60,111 nucleotides of DNA from positions 1-60,111 of the forward strand of contig NZ_CALWUN010000003.1 in the NCBI RefSeq assembly GCF_944384735.1, in the 5' to 3' direction. Positions 49,702 to 58,723 of this stretch are shown here, piece after piece (the first letter of the stretch is position 1; each line of letters opens with the position of its first letter). This stretch comes from an uncultured Agathobaculum sp. Lineage in GTDB: Bacteria > Bacillota > Clostridia > Oscillospirales > Butyricicoccaceae. A program made the translations under genes and the position numbers. The notes under the pieces are model-generated. The model was not told the DNA's origin, searched no databases, and saw only the letters and a list, made by a program, of their open reading frames with translations.

Positions 49702-51908
49702 CGCGCGGTACAGTGCTGGGCGGCTATACGCCGTTCGGACTGGCGATGGCGTCGGCGCTGATGGCGCGCGGCGCGGGGCTGAGCGCGGTCGGCGGCGTGG
49801 TCTGCGGGCTGATGCTGCTGGACGATGGGCTGAAAAGCGGTGTGTACATGGCGGCGGCGCTGCTGGTGCTGTGCGTGATGAGCGTGTGCGCGGGATTGCG
49901 CATCGTGCGCACGGCGTGGTTCGCGCCCGTGGTGGCGGCGCTGGCGGGCACGGCGTGCACCTTTGTCTTTCTGCCGCTGGGGGCGGCGCTGGATGCGGGC
50001 GCGGTGCTGCCCTTTGCGGCGGTGCAGCTGCTGACGCTCGGCGCGTGCCGGGTGTACGGCGCGGCGCTCGACCCGCCGCGTGAGGAAAACGACTGGCGGC
50101 GTCCGGCGACACTGCTCGTGCTGGTGGCGACCGTGCTGCTGTCGCTGAGCGACCTGTGCCCGTTCGGGCTGCTGTCGCCCGCGCGGGCGGGCGCGCTGCT
50201 GCTGACACTGGCGGCTGCCTACCTCGGCGGGGCGGCGCCCGGCGCGGCGGCGGGCGTTGCGCTGGGCGCCGCGATGGACATGGCTTGCGGCGAGGGGGCG
50301 CTGTTCACCTGCTGCTACGGTCTGTGCGCGCTGGTCGCCGGGCTGTTCCGCGACAGCGGGCGGCTGTGGTTCGCCGTGTGCGCGCTGGGCGCGGGGCTGT
50401 GCGCGGCGATGCTGGGCGTCGACCATCCGCTGTTCGTGCCGATGGTGCTCGAGCTGGTCTGCGCGGTGGCGGCGTTCGCCGTGCTGCCGCCCTTTGTGTG
50501 GCAGGCGCTGCGGCGCAGCCTGCTGCCCGACACGCTGATGGGCGAGGCCGCGCACCGTTCGGTGCGGCAGATGGTTGGGCAGTGCGCGACCGAGGCCGCG
50601 CAGGCGTTCTATGAGCTGTATCTTGCGATGCTCAGCGGCATCAGCGAGGGCAAGGCGGCGGGCGACGATAACGTGCGCGCCGTGTTCGACCACGCGAGCG
50701 ACCGTGTGTGCAAAAACTGCGTGCTGTGCTCGCAGTGCTGGCAGCGCGACTATGTGACTACGCTCGCCGCGCTCAACGATGTCACCCAGCCCATGCTCAA
50801 GCGCGGGCGTGCCGAGCTGTCCGACTTTCCCTACCATTTTGCTTCGCGCTGCGTGCACCTGCCCGAGCTGATGCGCGCGATCAACAGCGCGTTGTTTGCG
50901 CTGCGCGAGCGCCAAAGCCTTCGGCGGCAGCAAGCCGAAAACCAAAGCCTGCTTGCGCGCCAATATGCGGGCATTACGGATATTCTTCGTCAACTGGGCG
51001 CGGAGGCCACGCAGGATGTGACCGCCCAGCCGATGATGGAGCGGCAGATCAAGCGGTACGCGGCGGCGTTCGGCTGGGTCGACCGCGTGTGCGCGGTGCG
51101 CGACGCGCAGGGGCGGCTGGCGGTCGAGCTGTACGGCGAGGGCGTGACCGATATCCTGCGGCAGGGCGAGGGCTTTGCCGCGGGCTTGAGCGCGCTGCTG
51201 GGCGTGACGCTGACCAAGCCCAAACCGCTGGACGAAACCGACGGCCCGCATATCGAGCTGCGTGAGCGCGCGCCCTTCCGCGCGATCGTCGGCATCGGGC
51301 GGCAGCAGAAGGAGGGCGCATCGGTCTCCGGCGACAGCGGCTGCTACTTTCTGACCGATGCGGGCGTGGCCTGCTTGCTGCTCGCGGACGGCATGGGCAC
51401 GGGCGCGGCCGCCGCGCAGGACAGCCGCACGCTCATCACCTCGCTCGAGCGCTTCCTGCGCGCGGGCATCCCGGTGGCGGACGCCTTGAAGGCGGTGTCG
51501 CCCGCGCTGCGGCTGCGCTCGGACGGGACACGGTTCACCACGCTCGACGCACTGACGCTCGACCTGTTCACCGGGCGGGCGGAAAGCCTCAAGTGCGGCG
51601 CGGCGCCCTCCTATCTGCGCATGGCCGGCCAGTGGACGGTGCTGCGCGGCAAGGCGCTGCCCATCGGCCTTGCCGAGGAGGACGCGCTCGGCGAACCGGT
51701 ACCGCTGCGGCTCGGGCACGGCGACTTGTGCGTGCTGCTGTCCGACGGCATCTCGGACGGCGTGGACGACGGCTGGGTGCGCGAGACGCTGCGCAAGCAT
51801 GCGGACGACGCGCCAAAGACGCTGGCGATGCAGCTGGTCAACGGCGCGGCGGGGCGCGGTCACGATGACGACCGCACCGCGCTCGTGCTGCGGCTGGAAA
51901 AACGGTGA
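49563..51908 (+). CDS. spoIIE: Stage II sporulation protein E
   Basis: The 781-residue protein has about ten N-terminal membrane helices (residues 35-320), a central region with a CKNCVLCSQCW cysteine cluster, and a C-terminal PP2C phosphatase domain (LLLADGMGTGAAAAQDS, LLSDGISDGVDDGW, GHDDDRTALVLRL). It sits at the polar septum and dephosphorylates the anti-anti-sigma factor SpoIIAA to turn on sigma-F. GGGAGG precedes the ATG at 49563. A TATACT box at 49531-49536 may be its -10 element. It shows the organism can form spores. Confidence 0.93.
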   Translation: MDKQKTKRGAPLVVGRAAAWAAKHWKEEHLRTLATGVQRFILCAVLTRGTVLGGYTPFGLAMASALMARGAGLSAVGGVVCGLMLLDDGLKSGVYMAAALLVLCVMSVCAGLRIVRTAWFAPVVAALAGTACTFVFLPLGAALDAGAVLPFAAVQLLTLGACRVYGAALDPPREENDWRRPATLLVLVATVLLSLSDLCPFGLLSPARAGALLLTLAAAYLGGAAPGAAAGVALGAAMDMACGEGALFTCCYGLCALVAGLFRDSGRLWFAVCALGAGLCAAMLGVDHPLFVPMVLELVCAVAAFAVLPPFVWQALRRSLLPDTLMGEAAHRSVRQMVGQCATEAAQAFYELYLAMLSGISEGKAAGDDNVRAVFDHASDRVCKNCVLCSQCWQRDYVTTLAALNDVTQPMLKRGRAELSDFPYHFASRCVHLPELMRAINSALFALRERQSLRRQQAENQSLLARQYAGITDILRQLGAEATQDVTAQPMMERQIKRYAAAFGWVDRVCAVRDAQGRLAVELYGEGVTDILRQGEGFAAGLSALLGVTLTKPKPLDETDGPHIELRERAPFRAIVGIGRQQKEGASVSGDSGCYFLTDAGVACLLLADGMGTGAAAAQDSRTLITSLERFLRAGIPVADALKAVSPALRLRSDGTRFTTLDALTLDLFTGRAESLKCGAAPSYLRMAGQWTVLRGKALPIGLAEEDALGEPVPLRLGHGDLCVLLSDGISDGVDDGWVRETLRKHADDAPKTLAMQLVNGAAGRGHDDDRTALVLRLEKR

Positions 51909-51922
51909 CCGCGCGATGGATG

Positions 51923-51970
51923 AAATCCCTCCTTTTGGGCAATACTTGCACCAAAGGGAGGGATTTTCCG
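51923..51970 (+). terminator. Long hairpin after spoIIE that contains the next gene's Shine-Dalgarno
   Basis: AAATCCCTCCTTTTGG (51923-51938) pairs with CCAAAGGGAGGGATTT (51951-51966) with one G-U, and GCAA / TTGC extends the stem inside the loop. A T run follows. The 3' arm contains GGGAGGG, the only ribosome binding site of the gene starting at 51972. The stem could both end spoIIE transcripts and limit translation of that gene. Confidence 0.75.
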
Positions 51971-51971
51971 T

Positions 51972-52226
51972 ATGGTCAAAGGCATTTCCAGGCGGGTGGT
52001 CGTGGTGCGGCCGGACGGGCACGCGCCGTTCGAGCAGGCGATCTTTCTGGTGCGCGACTGCGCGGTGCCGCGCCGCGATGCGGTGCGCGAGGCCTGCCGC
52101 ATTGCAAACGGCTATCTGGGCAGAAGGCCGGCGCGGCGCGCACACCGGCTGCGGCTGCTGGCCGCGTTTGCGGCGGGCGCGGCCGCGTCCAGTCTGGTCT
52201 GGGCGGCGGTTTGGCTGCTCCTATGA
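51972..52226 (+). CDS. Small tail-anchored membrane protein of unknown function
   Basis: The 84-residue product has a basic soluble N-terminal part (VKGISRRVVVVRPDG, PFEQAIFLVRDCAV) and a single C-terminal hydrophobic helix (about residues 62-84). I recognise no family. AAAGGGAGGG precedes the ATG but lies in the stem of the hairpin after spoIIE. Placement after spoIIE suggests a possible sporulation link, but that is speculation. Confidence 0.6.
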   Translation: MVKGISRRVVVVRPDGHAPFEQAIFLVRDCAVPRRDAVREACRIANGYLGRRPARRAHRLRLLAAFAAGAAASSLVWAAVWLLL

Positions 52227-52268
52227 AAAACGTAGGAAATGCCGCCGGATTGTTGTATAGTATTCCAG

Positions 52269-52297
52269 TAGACATTTTCCGATAACTGTTTTATATT
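52269..52297 (+). promoter_or_regulatory. Promoter of the rubredoxin gene
   Basis: TAGACA (52269-52274) and TATATT (52292-52297) are 17 bp apart in an AT-rich stretch before the rubredoxin ribosome binding site AAGGAAGGG. Confidence 0.6.
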
Positions 52298-52330
52298 AGT
52301 ATCAGAAATCAACAAGGAAGGGTGTTTGCA

Positions 52331-52489
52331 ATGAGCAAGTACGTTTGCAAGATTTGTGGCTATATTTATGATCCCGCCGCGGGCGACCCGGACAACGGCG
52401 TCGCACCCGGCACGGCGTTTGAGGCGCTGCCCGAGGACTGGGTGTGCCCGCTGTGTGCGGTCGGCAAGGATGAGTTTGAGCCGGCGTAA
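52331..52489 (+). CDS. Rubredoxin
   Basis: The 52-residue protein is a classical rubredoxin: [10 protein letters not shown] with Cys6 and Cys9, and [14 protein letters not shown] with Cys39 and Cys42, the four ligands of a single iron. The conserved [11 protein letters not shown] loop is present. It carries electrons in the cytoplasm, commonly for oxygen and peroxide detoxification in anaerobes. It has its own promoter and terminator. Confidence 0.95.
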   Translation: MSKYVCKICGYIYDPAAGDPDNGVAPGTAFEALPEDWVCPLCAVGKDEFEPA

Positions 52490-52501
52490 GGATAATCAGG
52501 G

Positions 52502-52528
52502 AAAGGCTGCCGTGAGGCAGCCTTTTTT
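52502..52528 (+). terminator. Rubredoxin terminator
   Basis: AAAGGCTGCC-GTGA-GGCAGCC followed by TTTTTT forms a strong intrinsic terminator right after the rubredoxin stop. Confidence 0.88.
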
Positions 52529-52560
52529 GTGAACAGATTGCAAAAAGCGGCGGTGCGGCC

Positions 52561-52589
52561 TTGTTTCGGCGGGGGTGGGTTGGTATACT
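52561..52589 (+). promoter_or_regulatory. Promoter of the DedA-family gene
   Basis: TTGTTT (52561-52566) and TATACT (52584-52589) are 17 bp apart, 50 nt before the ATG. Confidence 0.6.
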
Positions 52590-52638
52590 ATAATTATACT
52601 TCGCCGCGGGCGCCGCGGCCACGGCAGGATGTGATTTG

Positions 52639-53145
52639 ATGACCGCCGAGATGTTTTTCGACCTGTTCCACCAGTACGGCCTGATCCTGGTCTGCGCGGT
52701 GATCTTTTGCGAATACATGAACCTGCCGGGCTTTCCGGCAGGGGTCATCATGCCGTCGATCGGCGTGCTGATCGCGCAGAGCGAGCTGTCGCTCTGGCTG
52801 ACGGTTGCGCTGAGCGTTGTGTTCGGTGTGCTGGGCAGTCTGGTCATCTACGGGCTGTGCTACTGGGGCGGCGAGCCGATCATGGAAAAGCTGTTCGGCA
52901 AAAGCGAAAAGTTCCGCTCGTTCGTGCGGCGTGCGCACGATTTCATCGACGCGCAGCACGGGCGCGGGCTGGCGATCTGCCGCATCATCCCGGTGCTGCG
53001 CACGATCGTATCCATCCCGGCAGGGCTGATCCGCATGCCGGTCAAGTGGTTTGTCGGCTGGTCGGCGCTCGGCATCGCCGCGTGGAATACCGTGCTGATC
53101 TCGTTTGGCTATTTTTTCAGCGAAAAGATTTTGGCCATGTGGTAA
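52639..53145 (+). CDS. DedA family membrane protein
   Basis: The 168-residue protein has four to five hydrophobic segments and the DedA (SNARE-associated) core: FCEYMNLPGFPAGVIMPSIG near the N-terminus and FIDAQHGRGLAICRIIPVLRTIVSIPAGLIRM, the conserved R-x-x-P-x-x-R motif. These proteins are thought to flip lipid carriers. The ATG at 52639 directly follows a TTG. It is a single-gene unit with its own terminator. Confidence 0.85.
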   Translation: MTAEMFFDLFHQYGLILVCAVIFCEYMNLPGFPAGVIMPSIGVLIAQSELSLWLTVALSVVFGVLGSLVIYGLCYWGGEPIMEKLFGKSEKFRSFVRRAHDFIDAQHGRGLAICRIIPVLRTIVSIPAGLIRMPVKWFVGWSALGIAAWNTVLISFGYFFSEKILAMW

Positions 53146-53174
53146 AAAAAGACGCCCTGCGGGGCGTCTTTTTT
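53144..53174 (+). terminator. Terminator of the DedA-family gene
   Basis: AAAAAAGACGCCC / GGGCGTCTTTTTT around a short loop gives an A-stem-T terminator that could work in both directions; the phosphatase gene on the other strand ends at 53194. Confidence 0.88.
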
Positions 53175-53193
53175 GTGGTGTTATGCTGCTCGG

Positions 53194-53655
53194 TCAGTCG
53201 CCGCCGGTGAGGTACGCGAGCAGTCCGCGGCATCCCTGCTCGACGTCGCGCCACGTCGCGTTAAAATTGCCGGTGTACCACGGATCGGCAACCTCCTGCC
53301 CGGGCCGTCCGGCGTAGTCGAGCAGCAGATGCAGCTTGCCGTCCGGGTCGCCGCCGCAAATGCGCTGCATGCTGTGCAGGTTGGCGCGGTCCATGCCGAC
53401 CAGCAGGTCGTATGCGTCGTAGTCCCCGCGCCGCAGCTGACGCGCCGCGTGCCCGGTGCAGTCGATGCCGTGCGCGGACAGCATGCGCCGTGCGGGCGGA
53501 TAGACCGGGTTGCCGATTTCCTCGGCGCTGGTGGCTGCCGACGCGATGTGGAACCGGTCGGCCAGCCCGGCGCGGCGCACCATGTCCTGCAGGGTAAACG
53601 CGGCCATCGGGCTGCGGCAAATATTGCCGTGGCACACAAAAAGTATCTTCGTCAT
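53194..53655 (-). CDS. Low-molecular-weight protein tyrosine phosphatase
   Basis: The 153-residue enzyme has the N-terminal P-loop CHGNICRSP (Cys8, Arg14) and the general acid Asp124 in ADPWYTG, in the usual order and distance. It removes phosphate from protein tyrosines, often acting on bacterial tyrosine kinases. GGATGGAG lies about 11 nt before the ATG at 53655, and a TATACT box (53700-53695, minus strand) is a plausible -10. No kinase partner is visible nearby. Confidence 0.9.
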   Translation of the reverse strand: MTKILFVCHGNICRSPMAAFTLQDMVRRAGLADRFHIASAATSAEEIGNPVYPPARRMLSAHGIDCTGHAARQLRRGDYDAYDLLVGMDRANLHSMQRICGGDPDGKLHLLLDYAGRPGQEVADPWYTGNFNATWRDVEQGCRGLLAYLTGGD

Positions 53656-53785
53656 GCGTATTACGCTCCATCCATTGTATTTTTCTGCATTACAAGTATA
53701 GCACACGGGCGTGCGGCCGTCGACGGGAAAAGGCGCGGGCGGACCGTGCTTCCGGGGCAAACCGGTTCTGCAACCACTTTGCAAG

Positions 53786-53814
53786 TTGCAATTGGTGGGG
53801 GCATATGGTACAAT
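53786..53814 (+). promoter_or_regulatory. Promoter of the tRNA-dihydrouridine synthase gene
   Basis: TTGCAA (53786-53791) and TACAAT (53809-53814) are 17 bp apart, 35 nt before the ATG. Confidence 0.65.
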
Positions 53815-53849
53815 ATACTGCATGAAATTATGCGTAGTGGGGGAGAAGT

Positions 53850-54827
53850 ATGCAAATCGGTTGTGTGACGCTGGCCGGACGCATGGTGCTCGCGCCGATG
53901 GCGGGCGTGACCGACCGCGCTTTCCGGCAGATCTGCCGCGAGCAGGGCGCGGCGCTGACCGTGACCGAAATGGTCTCCGCCAAGGCGCTGACCTACGGCG
54001 ACAAGAAAACGCCCGGGCTGTTGGCGCTGGGCGAAACCGAGCATCCTGCCGCCGCGCAGATCTTCGGCCATGAGCCGGAAACAATGGCCGAGGGCGCGAA
54101 AATCGCGCGCGAAATTTCGGGCTGTGACATCATCGACATCAACATGGGCTGCCCCGCGCCCAAGATCGCGGGCAACGGCGACGGTTCGGCGCTCATGCGC
54201 GACCCGGCGCTGGCCGCGCGCGTCATCGGGGCGGTCGTACACGCGGTCGATGTGCCGGTGACGGTCAAGTTCCGCAAGGGCTGGGACGAAAAAAGCGTCA
54301 ACTGCGTTGAGTTTGCCCGCATGGCCGAGCAGGCGGGCGCGGCGGCCATCGCGGTGCACGGGCGCACCCGCGCGCAGCAGTACAGCGGCAGCGCCGACTG
54401 GGACGCGATCGCCGCGGTCAAGCAGGCGGTGTCCATCCCGGTCATTGCTAACGGCGACGTGGCCGTGCCCGAGGACGCGGCGCGCATATTGGAGCATACC
54501 GGCGCGGACGCGGTCATGGTCGGGCGCGGCGCGCTGGGCGACCCGTGGATTTTTTCGCGGGCAAATGCGCTGCTCGAAACCGGCGTGTGCCCGCCGCTGC
54601 CACCCTTTGCCGAACGCATCGACACGGCCGTGCGGCAAATCGAGCTGGCCGCCGCCTATAAGGGCGAGCGTGTGGCCATGCTGGAAGCGCGGCGGCACGT
54701 CAACTGGTATCTCAAGGGGCAAAGCGGCCTGAAGGCGTTCAAAATGCGTATCTGTGCGCTCGAGCGGCTCGACGAGCTGTATCCGCTGGCGGATGAGCTC
54801 AAGCGCGCGGCGGGCTGCGCAATATAA
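53850..54827 (+). CDS. dusB: tRNA-dihydrouridine synthase
   Basis: The 325-residue FMN enzyme has LAPMAGVTDRAFRQICREQGA, the catalytic-cysteine segment DINMGCPAPKIAGNGDGSALM, VKFRKGWDE, HGRTRAQQYSG and IANGDVAVPEDAARIL. It reduces uridine in tRNA D-loops. GGGGGAGAAG precedes the ATG. DusB is the usual Firmicute member, but Dus subtypes are hard to separate by eye. The sigma-factor gene follows after 23 nt and may share its transcript. Confidence 0.9.
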   Translation: MQIGCVTLAGRMVLAPMAGVTDRAFRQICREQGAALTVTEMVSAKALTYGDKKTPGLLALGETEHPAAAQIFGHEPETMAEGAKIAREISGCDIIDINMGCPAPKIAGNGDGSALMRDPALAARVIGAVVHAVDVPVTVKFRKGWDEKSVNCVEFARMAEQAGAAAIAVHGRTRAQQYSGSADWDAIAAVKQAVSIPVIANGDVAVPEDAARILEHTGADAVMVGRGALGDPWIFSRANALLETGVCPPLPPFAERIDTAVRQIELAAAYKGERVAMLEARRHVNWYLKGQSGLKAFKMRICALERLDELYPLADELKRAAGCAI

Positions 54828-54850
54828 AACCGGAAGGGGGGACACGGACG

Positions 54851-55453
54851 ATGGACGAAAAGCATATCCTGACCCGGGCGCGCCGCGGCGACGTGGCGGC
54901 GTTTGAAGATCTGGTACGGCTGTATGAAAAGCGCGTCTACGCGGTCGCGCTGCGCTCGTCCGGCAACCCCGAGGACGCGGCCGATATCGTGCAGGAGGTC
55001 TTTCTGCGCGCGTGGCGGTCGATCGAATCCTTCCGCGGGGACAGCGGCTTTTCCACCTGGCTGTTCCGCATCACGATGAACCTGTGCGTCGACCACGCGC
55101 GGCACAGGCATGCCCAGCCGCAGACCCAGCCCATCGTGACCGACGACGAGACCGAGCGGCCCATTCCGGACACCACGCCCACGCCCGAAGAGCATCTGGA
55201 TAACCGCGAGCTGGGGCGCGAGCTGGCGGCGGCGCTGGCTGAGGTCAGCGAGGAGCACCGGCGCATCGTGCTGCTGCGCGATGTGTCCGGCATGAGCTAT
55301 ACCGAGATCGCGGAGGTGCTCGAGATCAGCGAGGGGACGGTCAAGTCCCGTCTGTCGCGCGCGCGCATTGCGCTGCGCAAGGTTTTGCTCCGCCGGGGGA
55401 ACCTTTTGCCAGTTGTCCCGTCTAACCCATCGAAAGGAGGCGGGGACGCATGA
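54851..55453 (+). CDS. ECF-type RNA polymerase sigma factor
   Basis: The 200-residue protein has sigma region 2 (residues 15-85; AFEDLVRLYEKRVYAVALR, DIVQEVFLRAWRSIESFRG) and region 4 (130-185; EHRRIVLLRDVSGMSYTEIAEVLEISEGTVKSRLSRAR), separated by an acidic linker. It resembles the SigW/RpoE group. The C-terminal tail SNPSKGGGDA is coded by the next gene's ribosome binding site, AAAGGAGG. The anti-sigma gene overlaps it by 4 nt. Its regulon cannot be read here. Confidence 0.92.
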   Translation: MDEKHILTRARRGDVAAFEDLVRLYEKRVYAVALRSSGNPEDAADIVQEVFLRAWRSIESFRGDSGFSTWLFRITMNLCVDHARHRHAQPQTQPIVTDDETERPIPDTTPTPEEHLDNRELGRELAAALAEVSEEHRRIVLLRDVSGMSYTEIAEVLEISEGTVKSRLSRARIALRKVLLRRGNLLPVVPSNPSKGGGDA

Positions 55454-56442
55454 GTGATGAAGAATATTTTGAGCAGCTGGTGTCGAGCAGCCTGGACGGT
55501 ACGCTGATCGACTCCGAGCGCGAAAAACTCGAAGCCCATTTGGCTGAATGCCCCTCGTGCGCCGCGCTCAAACACGATCTGGAGCAGATGCGGGCGCTTT
55601 TTGCGGTTGAGGCCGAGCTGCCCGCGGGGCTGCATGACGATATCATGCGGCGCGTCGGGCAGGAGCAGCGGCTGCATGTGGTGCAGCCGGAAAAGCCGGT
55701 GCGCCGCATGCCGGTGCTGACGATGGTGGCCGCGGCTGCGGTTGTCGTGCTGGTCGTGCTGGGCGGCGGCCTGATGCCCGCGTTCAGCACGGTGGGCGCT
55801 ACCACGACGGCAGACACGGCGACGGCGGAGGCCGGCAGCGGGTCGGACGGCGCGGGACAGATGGTGCGCAACGCGGCCGAGGACGCCGGGCTGACCGGCG
55901 GCAGCGACGGCGCGGCGGCAACGGATGCGGCTGCTGCATCGGAGACGGAGGAAAACACTGCCGCGGCAGGCGGGGCAAAGATGGTCACGCCGCCGTCCGG
56001 CGGGACGGATGGGCAGGAGCAGGCTTCGGCCGAAGGCGCCGCCGCGACAATGGACGACGGGGACAGCCAGGTGTGGGAAGGCTTGCAGCCCAGCACACCG
56101 GTCCAGTCCGGGGAGGGCGGCCAGCAGACGACGGCCAGCCCGCAAGCGACGCTTGCGGAGGCGTCGGCTGCGCTGACGCTGCCTGACGCATTGCGCGGCT
56201 GGCATGTGGCGCACTGCTATCTGGCGACCGGCGGCGAGGCGCTGCCCGATGTGGACGGCGAAATGCTGTACACGGGCGAGGGCGCGTCATGGTTCTCGCT
56301 GGAAAACAATATGGCCATCCTGCAGGATACGCTCAAGCTGCTGGAGGACGCAGGCTTTGCCGTGTCGGCCTACGATGAGGTGGGCCTGACCATTGACAGC
56401 AAGGCCGATGCATGGCTGCTGATCGTGCAGACCGGCGCCTGA
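55450..56442 (+). CDS. Membrane anti-sigma factor with zinc-finger (ZAS) domain
   Basis: The 330-residue protein starts with a zf-HC2/ZAS domain (His30, Cys34, Cys37 in AHLAECPSC), has one membrane helix (about 89-107), then a long Ala/Gly/Thr/Glu-rich low-complexity stretch (112-235) and a C-terminal extracytoplasmic domain (240-330; DALRGWHVAHCYLATGGEAL). The N-terminal part should bind the sigma factor encoded just upstream. The outer domain is unrecognised and may sense an envelope signal. Confidence 0.88.
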   Translation: MSDEEYFEQLVSSSLDGTLIDSEREKLEAHLAECPSCAALKHDLEQMRALFAVEAELPAGLHDDIMRRVGQEQRLHVVQPEKPVRRMPVLTMVAAAAVVVLVVLGGGLMPAFSTVGATTTADTATAEAGSGSDGAGQMVRNAAEDAGLTGGSDGAAATDAAAASETEENTAAAGGAKMVTPPSGGTDGQEQASAEGAAATMDDGDSQVWEGLQPSTPVQSGEGGQQTTASPQATLAEASAALTLPDALRGWHVAHCYLATGGEALPDVDGEMLYTGEGASWFSLENNMAILQDTLKLLEDAGFAVSAYDEVGLTIDSKADAWLLIVQTGA

Positions 56443-56946
56443 AGGCAAGCGCAATACCAAGCCCGGCGGCAAAACGCCCCGGGCTGTCGTTTTGCCCAAA
56501 GGAAGTCTGTGAAATCACACAAATTTTTTTGCAGAAATTTTGTATAACCGCTTGACTTTGGGCTATGCTTGTAGTAACCTATAAAAGCACCTGCGAAAAG
56601 CGGGGAAAACGCGATGATGCCGGAGATTGCTGCACCGTGCAGGTAACTTCGGCGGAGTAGGTCCGACAATCGGGCGGTTGAGATAACTGCTATCAGCCGT
56701 GGGCTTGCGCCCACCGGCAAAAATGCAATGTTCGTGCGTAAATTCGGGACTCGCGGCGCGTGCGCCGCCAAGCCGATGGCCCGAACCACTTGTGTTTCTT
56801 ACTGTGACCGGATCGTTACACTACCAGTGTGCCCGGTTATTTTCATGCCCGCGCGTGATACACACGGCGGGGTTGCAGTTTCTCTCCGTAGCGAGTCAAA
56901 ACATTATTTCAATGTATGGCACACATACGAGGAGGAAAAAACCACC
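56443..56946 (+). promoter_or_regulatory. Long structured leader of the S10 operon
   Basis: These 504 bases hold no convincing gene. After the anti-sigma stop, GGCAAAACG (56468-56476) can pair with CGTTTTGCC (56488-56496), or AGCCCGG with CCGGGCT, as mutually exclusive stems. TTGACT at 56552-56557 is a possible -35 box with a weak -10. Downstream are stems CTGCA-CCG-TGCAG, CCGA-CAA-TCGG, GTGGGC-TTGC-GCCCAC (about 56698-56713) and ACACT-ACC-AGTGT. This is probably a ribosomal-protein autoregulatory leader; leaders of S10 operons are described in Clostridia, but I cannot match this one to a named family. Confidence 0.6.
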
Positions 56947-57258
56947 ATGGCAAATGCACAGAAGATCCGTATCCGCCTCAAGGCGTACGACCACGAGCTG
57001 ATCGACCAGTCGGCTGAGAAGATCATCGAGACCGCAAAGCGCAACGGCGCCAAGGTTTCCGGCCCGATCCCGCTGCCGACCGAGAAGCAGATCGTTACCA
57101 TCCTGCGCGCGGTACACAAGTACAAGGATTCCCGCGAGCAGTTCGAGCGCCGCACCCACAAGCGCCTGATCGACATCATCAACCCGAACCAGGCCACCAT
57201 CGAGGCGCTGACCACCCTTGACCTGCCGGCAGGCGTCGAGTTCGAGGTCAAGCTTTAA
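56947..57258 (+). CDS. rpsJ: 30S ribosomal protein S10
   Basis: The 103-residue protein is a complete S10: [48 protein letters not shown] and [16 protein letters not shown] precedes the ATG. It heads the S10 operon, and its codon use is more biased than that of the upstream genes, as expected for high expression. Confidence 0.97.
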   Translation: MANAQKIRIRLKAYDHELIDQSAEKIIETAKRNGAKVSGPIPLPTEKQIVTILRAVHKYKDSREQFERRTHKRLIDIINPNQATIEALTTLDLPAGVEFEVKL

Positions 57259-57382
57259 TTTCTGTCAACAGGCAGACGGACTAACCCGACCGGCTGCTTG
57301 AAGCCCTGCCGCGATACGCGCGGCGAGGTCATGTTGGCGGCCAAATGCCGTCAACCAATAACCTTTAAGGAGGAAAAACAGT

Positions 57383-58081
57383 ATGCTGAACAAAGCAATC
57401 ATCGGCAAGAAGGTCGGCATGACCCAGATCTTCAATGCTGACGGCAAGGTCATCCCCTGCACCGTGATCGAGGCAGGCCCCTGTGTCGTCACCCAGCTCA
57501 AGACCGAAGAGAAGGACGGCTACAACGCAGTCCAGTTCGGCTTTGAGGACATCAAGGAGCGCAAGCTCAACAAGCCGGAGAAGGGCCACCTGAAGAAGGC
57601 CGGCGACTCCCTCAAGAAGTACCTCAAGGAGTTCCGCTTTGCGGACTGCTCCACTTTCCAGCTTGGCGATGTGGTCAAGGCCGACATGTTCGCCGTGGGC
57701 GATTATGTCGACGTGACCGGCACCTCGAAGGGCAAGGGCTACGCGGGCGTTATCAAGCGCTACAACGCGGGCCGCTCTCCGATGAGCCATGGCGCCGGCC
57801 CGATGCACCGTCATCAGGGTTCGATGGGCGCCTGCTCCGACCCCTCCAAGATCATGAAGGGCAAAATGATGCCGGGCCACATGGGCGCCGAGCAGGTCAC
57901 CGTGCAGAACCTCGACGTTGTCAAGGTCGATCCGGAGCTCAACATGATCGCGGTCTGCGGCGCGGTACCGGGCCCGAAGGGCGGTATCGTGGTGCTCAAG
58001 AACACCGTCAAGAACAACAAGGTTGCCAAGGGCGAGGCTGGCGTCAGCAAGAACCCGCAGAAGGCTTCCGCGAGAAAGTAA
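57383..58081 (+). CDS. rplC: 50S ribosomal protein L3
   Basis: The 232-residue protein has [22 protein letters not shown], the [12 protein letters not shown] segment and [22 protein letters not shown], all typical of bacterial L3. AAGGAGG precedes the ATG at 57383. The C-terminus carries a basic extension. It begins 124 nt after rpsJ. Confidence 0.97.
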   Translation: MLNKAIIGKKVGMTQIFNADGKVIPCTVIEAGPCVVTQLKTEEKDGYNAVQFGFEDIKERKLNKPEKGHLKKAGDSLKKYLKEFRFADCSTFQLGDVVKADMFAVGDYVDVTGTSKGKGYAGVIKRYNAGRSPMSHGAGPMHRHQGSMGACSDPSKIMKGKMMPGHMGAEQVTVQNLDVVKVDPELNMIAVCGAVPGPKGGIVVLKNTVKNNKVAKGEAGVSKNPQKASARK

Positions 58082-58099
58082 GGGAAGGAGGAGCAACTC

Positions 58100-58723
58100 A
58101 TGCCTACAGTAGCAGTTTTTGATATGACCGGCAAGAAGACCGGCGAGATGGAGCTGAACGAGGCCGTTTTCGGCATCGAGCCCAACCAGTCCGTGCTTCA
58201 CGCCGCAGTGAAGAATTATCTGGCCAACCAGCGTCAGGGCACCCAGTCCACGCTGACCCGCGCCGAGGTGCGCGGCGGCGGCATCAAGCCGTGGCGCCAG
58301 AAGGGCACCGGCCGCGCCCGTCAGGGCTCGATCCGCTCCCCGCAGTGGACGCACGGCGGTATTGCCCTCGGCCCGAAGCCCCGTTCCTATAACTACTCCC
58401 TGACCAAGAAGACCCGCCGTCTGGCCATGCTCTCCGCCCTGTCTGCCAAGGCAGCTGCCGGTGAGATCATCGTCATTGACGGTCTGGACATGGGCGAGAT
58501 CAAGACCAAGTCGTTCGCTGGCTTCCTCAAGGCGGTCGACGCGACCGGCAAGAGCCTGGTCGTCACCCCGGAGGTACGCACCAACGTCGTCAAGTCCGCG
58601 GCCAACATCCCGGGCGTGCGCACGACGATCGCGACGACCCTGAACGTATACGACATCCTCAACGCCGACAAGTTCATCATCGACAAGGCGGCGGTTGAGA
58701 AGCTGCAGGAGGTGTACGCGTAA
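58100..58723 (+). CDS. rplD: 50S ribosomal protein L4
   Basis: The 207-residue protein shows the L4 pattern [28 protein letters not shown] and [23 protein letters not shown] precedes the ATG. In several bacteria L4 also regulates its own operon through the leader. Its stop shares a base with the rplW start (TAATG). Confidence 0.97.
   Translation: MPTVAVFDMTGKKTGEMELNEAVFGIEPNQSVLHAAVKNYLANQRQGTQSTLTRAEVRGGGIKPWRQKGTGRARQGSIRSPQWTHGGIALGPKPRSYNYSLTKKTRRLAMLSALSAKAAAGEIIVIDGLDMGEIKTKSFAGFLKAVDATGKSLVVTPEVRTNVVKSAANIPGVRTTIATTLNVYDILNADKFIIDKAAVEKLQEVYA

Noticed and set aside
49557..52145. Long open frame (862 codons) on the minus strand
   Set aside because: It is antisense to spoIIE, is Arg/Gln/His-rich, and spoIIE has clear family motifs; the frame is a codon-bias shadow.
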